Source: an uncultured Oscillospiraceae bacterium (GTDB lineage Bacteria > Bacillota > Clostridia > Oscillospirales > Oscillospiraceae). From it: DNA of 64,000 nucleotides. Under the pieces are notes generated by a model. It did no database searches, was not told the DNA's origin, and worked only from the letters and a program-made list of their open reading frames with translations. Location: positions 62,001 to 126,000 of the forward strand of contig CAMVRT010000002.1 of the NCBI GenBank assembly GCA_947169975.1. The letters are read 5' to 3'. Both the position numbers and the translations under genes were made by a program. Shown here piece by piece: positions 61,171-64,000 of this stretch. How positions within the stretch are numbered: position 1 is the first letter of the stretch; the number at the start of each line of letters is the position of its first letter.

Positions 61171-62541
61171 ATGAAAGAAAACAAGCTGGGCGTCATGCCC
61201 ATTTCCAAGCTGATCTGGAACATGTCTCTGCCCATCATCGCGTCCATGCTGGTGCAGGCTCTCTACAACATCGTGGACAGCGTCTTCGTGTCCATGGTCA
61301 ACGAGCAATCCCTCACCGCCGTATCTCTGGCCTTTCCCGCTCAGCAGCTGATGATCGGCCTGGCCACCGGCACCGCCGTAGGCGTCAACGCCCTGATGGG
61401 CCGCGCCCTGGGCGCCAAACAGCAGGAGCGGGCCGACCGGGTGGCCATCAACGGCGTGTTTCTGGCCCTTCTGGGCTTCGTTCTCTGTGCCGTGCTGGGT
61501 CTCACGCTCAGCGATGTGTTTTTCCGCGCCCAGACCCAGGTGGACGAGATCGTCGCTCTGGGCGACAGCTACCTGCGCATCGTCACCGGCTGCTCCTTCG
61601 CCGTGTTCGGCCAGGTCATGTTCGAGCGGCTGCTGCAGGGCACCGGGCGCTCCATTTACTCCATGTACACCCAGGGCCTCGGCGCCATCATCAATCTGAT
61701 TCTCGATCCGGTGTTCATCTTCGTGTTCCGGCTGGGTGTGGCCGGCGCCGCCATTGCCACCGTTATCGGTCAGTGCTGCGCCTGCGCCCTGGCGATCCAC
61801 TTCAACCTCACCAAGAACCACGACATCCACTTGCACTTTCGGGGCTTTCGGCCTGACTGGCGCATCATAGGCAGCATTTACGCCATCGGCCTGCCCTCCG
61901 TCATCATGATGGCCATCGGCTCGGTGATGACCTTCCTGATGAACAAGATCCTTATCGTCTATCACGCTGCTCACGAGACCGCCGCCACCGTATTCGGCAT
62001 CTACTTCAAGCTCAACAGCTTCATCTTTATGCCCGTGTTCGGCCTGAACAACGGCGTAGTGCCCATTGTGGCCTATAATTACGGCGCCCAGAACCGCAGC
62101 CGCCTCACGGAAGCCATCCGCCGCAGCGTCATTTACGCCTCCTGCATCATGCTTTTCGGCATGGTCATTTTTCTGACGGTGCCTGGGCTGCTGTTGAGTA
62201 TCTTTAACGCCAGCAGCAACATGCTCAAGGTAGGCGTCCCCTGCCTGCGGATCATCTGCCTGAGCTTTTCCTTTGCCGGCGCCTGCATCGCTCTGGGCAG
62301 CTCCTTCCAGGCCCTGGGCAAGTCCGTCTACTCCATGATCAACTCCATTGTCCGCCAGCTGATCTTCCTGATCCCCGCCGCCTATCTGCTGGCCCGCTAC
62401 GGCGCCTCCGTGGGCAACAGCGATTTGGTGTGGTGGTCCTACCCCATCGCCGAGATCGCCTCCCTCATTATGACCCTCATCTTTTTCCGCCGCGTCTACC
62501 GCACGCTGATTGCGCCGCTGCCCCTCCACGGGGCGGAATGA
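61171..62541 (+). CDS. MATE family efflux transporter
   Basis: Cation-coupled multidrug or metabolite exporter. It has 456 residues in 12 predicted membrane segments. N-terminal MPISKLIWNMSLPIIASMLVQALYNIVDSVFVS and GALGAKQQERAD-like loop, then LDPVFIF and NYGAQNRSRLTEAIR in the second half, show the two pseudo-repeats of the family. Substrate not inferable. It ends 64 bases before nadE. Confidence 0.93.
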   Translation: MKENKLGVMPISKLIWNMSLPIIASMLVQALYNIVDSVFVSMVNEQSLTAVSLAFPAQQLMIGLATGTAVGVNALMGRALGAKQQERADRVAINGVFLALLGFVLCAVLGLTLSDVFFRAQTQVDEIVALGDSYLRIVTGCSFAVFGQVMFERLLQGTGRSIYSMYTQGLGAIINLILDPVFIFVFRLGVAGAAIATVIGQCCACALAIHFNLTKNHDIHLHFRGFRPDWRIIGSIYAIGLPSVIMMAIGSVMTFLMNKILIVYHAAHETAATVFGIYFKLNSFIFMPVFGLNNGVVPIVAYNYGAQNRSRLTEAIRRSVIYASCIMLFGMVIFLTVPGLLLSIFNASSNMLKVGVPCLRIICLSFSFAGACIALGSSFQALGKSVYSMINSIVRQLIFLIPAAYLLARYGASVGNSDLVWWSYPIAEIASLIMTLIFFRRVYRTLIAPLPLHGAE

Positions 62542-62605
62542 TCGCCTTGCATCTTCCCCCGAAACGGGGTACAATACAGATAGAAAAATAATCGGAGGTA
62601 CGACC

Positions 62606-63388
62606 ATGGAATTCAACGCGAGAATGCAACTGGCCGGTCTGCTGGAGTGGATGGATCAGCAGATGAAGAACTGCGGCGGCAAGACTGCCGTCATCGGCAT
62701 CTCCGGCGGCAAGGACAGCTCCGTGGTGGCGGCGCTGGCCGCGGCCGCCTATGGCCGGGAGAACGTGTACGGCGTGCTGATGCCCGACGGCGTCCAGCCG
62801 GATATCGACTACAGCAACGGTCTGGTGGACGTGCTGCAGATTCCCCACTGCACCATCAACATCCACGCTGCCGTCCGGGGCGTGCTGGACGAGATGGAGG
62901 CCGCGGGCATGGAGCCCAGCCGCCAGACGGTGGTCAACCTGCCGCCCCGCATCCGCATGTCCACTCTGTACGCCATTGCCCAGACCCTGCCCGGCGGCAT
63001 CGTCATCAACACCTCCAACCTCAGCGAGGACTGGGTGGGCTACTGCACCGTCTACGGCGACAGCGCCGGCGCCTTCTCCCCCCTGGGCATGTACACCACC
63101 GAGGAGGTCATCGCTCTGGGCCGTGAGCTGGGCCTGCCGGAGAAGTTCCTGGTGAAGGCTCCCTCCGACGGCCTCACCGGCCTCACCGACGAGGACAACC
63201 TGGGCTTTACCTATCACGCCGTCAACGAGTATATCCGCCGCGGTGTGGTGGATCCCGAGATCAAGGAGCAGATCGACCGCAAGCACCGCTTCAGCCGCTT
63301 CAAGTTCCAGACCCTGCCGGTGTATCAGAACGGCCTGCCTATGGCGCTGGAGGACGAAACCGACTTCTACAACCCCAACAAGCGGTGA
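62606..63388 (+). CDS. nadE: NAD+ synthetase (ammonia-dependent)
   Basis: Last step of NAD synthesis: amidation of deamido-NAD with ATP. It has 260 residues and no glutaminase domain, so it uses ammonia. PP-loop SGGKDSS is at 33-39; NTSNLSEDWVGY and KAPSDGLTGLTDEDNLG follow, as in the family. The ATG at 62606 follows CGGAGG; the frame upstream to 62510 overlaps the MATE gene and is rejected. Confidence 0.95.
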   Translation: MEFNARMQLAGLLEWMDQQMKNCGGKTAVIGISGGKDSSVVAALAAAAYGRENVYGVLMPDGVQPDIDYSNGLVDVLQIPHCTINIHAAVRGVLDEMEAAGMEPSRQTVVNLPPRIRMSTLYAIAQTLPGGIVINTSNLSEDWVGYCTVYGDSAGAFSPLGMYTTEEVIALGRELGLPEKFLVKAPSDGLTGLTDEDNLGFTYHAVNEYIRRGVVDPEIKEQIDRKHRFSRFKFQTLPVYQNGLPMALEDETDFYNPNKR

Positions 63389-63474
63389 TGTTCCACTAAA
63401 TATGGTGGTTTCGTTTTTGACTACCGCAATTTCTTGAATCATGCGAAAAAAAGAGGAAAATCCAAAAAAAGTGC

Positions 63475-63503
63475 TTGCATTTTCCTTTGGAAGATGCTAA
63501 AAT
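63475..63503 (+). promoter_or_regulatory. Promoter of rpsT
   Basis: -35 TTGCAT (63475-63480), 17-bp spacer, -10 TAAAAT (63498-63503). Confidence 0.85.
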
Positions 63504-63566
63504 ATCATCCTGCGTGGAAGTTTTCTGACTGACACGGACTATTTTGATATCGGGGAGGTGTTTGGT

Positions 63567-63830
63567 TTGCCGAATATCAAGTCTGCGAAGAAGCGCGTTC
63601 TGGTGGCAGAGGCCCGCAACGCCCGCAACAAGGCCAATAAGTCCGCTCTGAAGACTGCTATCAAGAAGTTCGAGGCTGCTGCCGCTGAAGGCAATCGCAC
63701 CGAGGCCGAGGGCACTTACAAGGTTGCAGTGAAGGCGATCGACAAGGCCGCCGCCAAGGGTCTGCTTCATAAGAACAATGCCGCTCACAAGAAGAGCGCT
63801 CTGACTCTGAAGCTGAACAACGTTGGCTGA
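63567..63830 (+). CDS. rpsT: 30S ribosomal protein S20
   Basis: Primary binder of 16S rRNA. It has 87 residues, highly basic helices with the family N-terminus PNIKSAKKRVL and the C-terminal LLHKNNAAHKKSALTLKLN. I use the TTG at 63567 as start: it has GGGGAGG eight bases upstream and gives the standard MPNIKSA. The GTG at 63558 lies within that ribosome-binding site. Confidence 0.96.
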   Translation: MPNIKSAKKRVLVAEARNARNKANKSALKTAIKKFEAAAAEGNRTEAEGTYKVAVKAIDKAAAKGLLHKNNAAHKKSALTLKLNNVG

Positions 63831-63843
63831 TTGAACCAAACAG

Positions 63844-63870
63844 AAGGACGTCCGTGAGGGCGTCCTTTTT
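63844..63870 (+). terminator. Terminator of rpsT
   Basis: A 10-bp stem AAGGACGTCC/GGGCGTCCTT (one T-G pair) at 63844-63853 with 63858-63867, then T's. Confidence 0.85.
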
Positions 63871-63877
63871 CCATTGC

Positions 63878-64000
63878 TTCAACGAAAATGGCAGGACCAT
63901 TTTCGTTGATCGGGCTTGCAGCCTGCTGCGCGCACAGCTAACGCATAAGTTCGCCCAGCCAAATCAAAGATTTGGGGGCTTACTTATCGCTTGCGTGAGA
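63878..64000 (-). repeat. Mosaic hairpin repeat, copy 3 (runs off the window)
   Basis: Opposite orientation to copies 1 and 2. On the minus strand it ends with GGCTGCAAGCC and a 13-bp terminal hairpin TCAACGAAAATGG/CCATTTTCGTTGA (63879-63909). Before the core it carries the module CCAAATC/GATTTGG...GCGAACTTATGC that copy 2 has elsewhere, and the TCTCACGCAAGCGA segment of copy 1. It begins eight bases after the rpsT terminator. Its far end is not in view. Confidence 0.75.

Noticed and set aside
1-64000. tRNA, rRNA, prophage, insertion sequence or toxin-antitoxin genes
   Set aside because: I looked for tRNA TΨC-type motifs, transposase or integrase motifs and small paired genes by eye and saw none. 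A tRNAscan or HMM search could still find a weak case.

Overview
The window is a G+C-rich bacterial chromosome segment with the gene content of a Firmicute of class Clostridia. The markers are an hrcA-grpE-dnaK-dnaJ operon under a CIRCE operator, a THF riboswitch, a T-box leader, spo0J/noc-type ParB paralogues, a DnaD/DnaI-type helicase loader pair and a V-type (Na+-type) ATPase. The composition suits the Oscillospiraceae (Oscillibacter/Flavonifractor/Intestinimonas-like), but that placement is inference. Nearly all of the window is housekeeping DNA. I see no prophage, transposase, CRISPR array, tRNA or rRNA.

Layout. 1-4.8 kb (minus): heat-shock operon hrcA-grpE-dnaK-dnaJ, with dnaJ cut by the window start. 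4.9-5.9 kb: cysK. 5.95-8.0 kb (minus): THF riboswitch, folT, folC. 8.1-12.1 kb: tdh-kbl threonine degradation and an M32 carboxypeptidase. 12.1-20.6 kb: a nine-gene V-ATPase operon in ntpFIKECGABD order. 20.8-22.0 kb: a CofE-like ligase. 22.3-25.9 kb (minus): a self-regulated GntR/ABC/lipoprotein operon. 25.9-29.0 kb: ferredoxin, rpsO, pnp. 29.1-32.7 kb: a lipoprotein, an unknown anchored protein, MscS and a zinc-ribbon membrane protein. 33.0-36.2 kb: mnmE, degV, prmA. 36.3-41.3 kb (minus): vanW, a noc-like parB, and the dnaI-like and dnaD-like loaders. 41.4-50.3 kb: zapA, U32 peptidase, dut, maf, mreC, mreD, PBP2, GH13. 50.4-55.9 kb: parS, parA, parB, parS, serS, mscL, rsmG, minD, mgsA. 55.8-59.8 kb: T-box, Noc-type site, hisS, aspS, ybjQ-like. 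59.8-63.8 kb: alaX, MATE, nadE, rpsT.

Two themes stand out. First, the chromosome-organisation genes and their DNA sites sit together: ParA/ParB with two parS palindromes, one of them built into an intrinsic terminator, and a second ParB paralogue that carries the residues of Noc, with a perfect Noc-type site (ATTTCCCGGGAAAT) about 17 kb away. Around them lie cell-shape and division genes (zapA, mreCD, PBP2, minD) and replication loaders, in what looks like a rearranged version of the usual clostridial maf-mre-min and rsmG-par clusters.

Second, three intergenic copies (about 3.0, 22.2 and 63.9 kb) of an undescribed-looking mosaic hairpin repeat share a short core, while their hairpin arms differ between copies and stay complementary within each copy. 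One copy is flanked by two identical 32-bp terminator sequences.

Other points of interest are a methylglyoxal synthase lacking the catalytic aspartate, a long hairpin leader ahead of pnp, and a MinD with no MinC or MinE beside it. Start codons were moved from the longest-ORF position wherever a ribosome-binding site or family alignment decided the matter.
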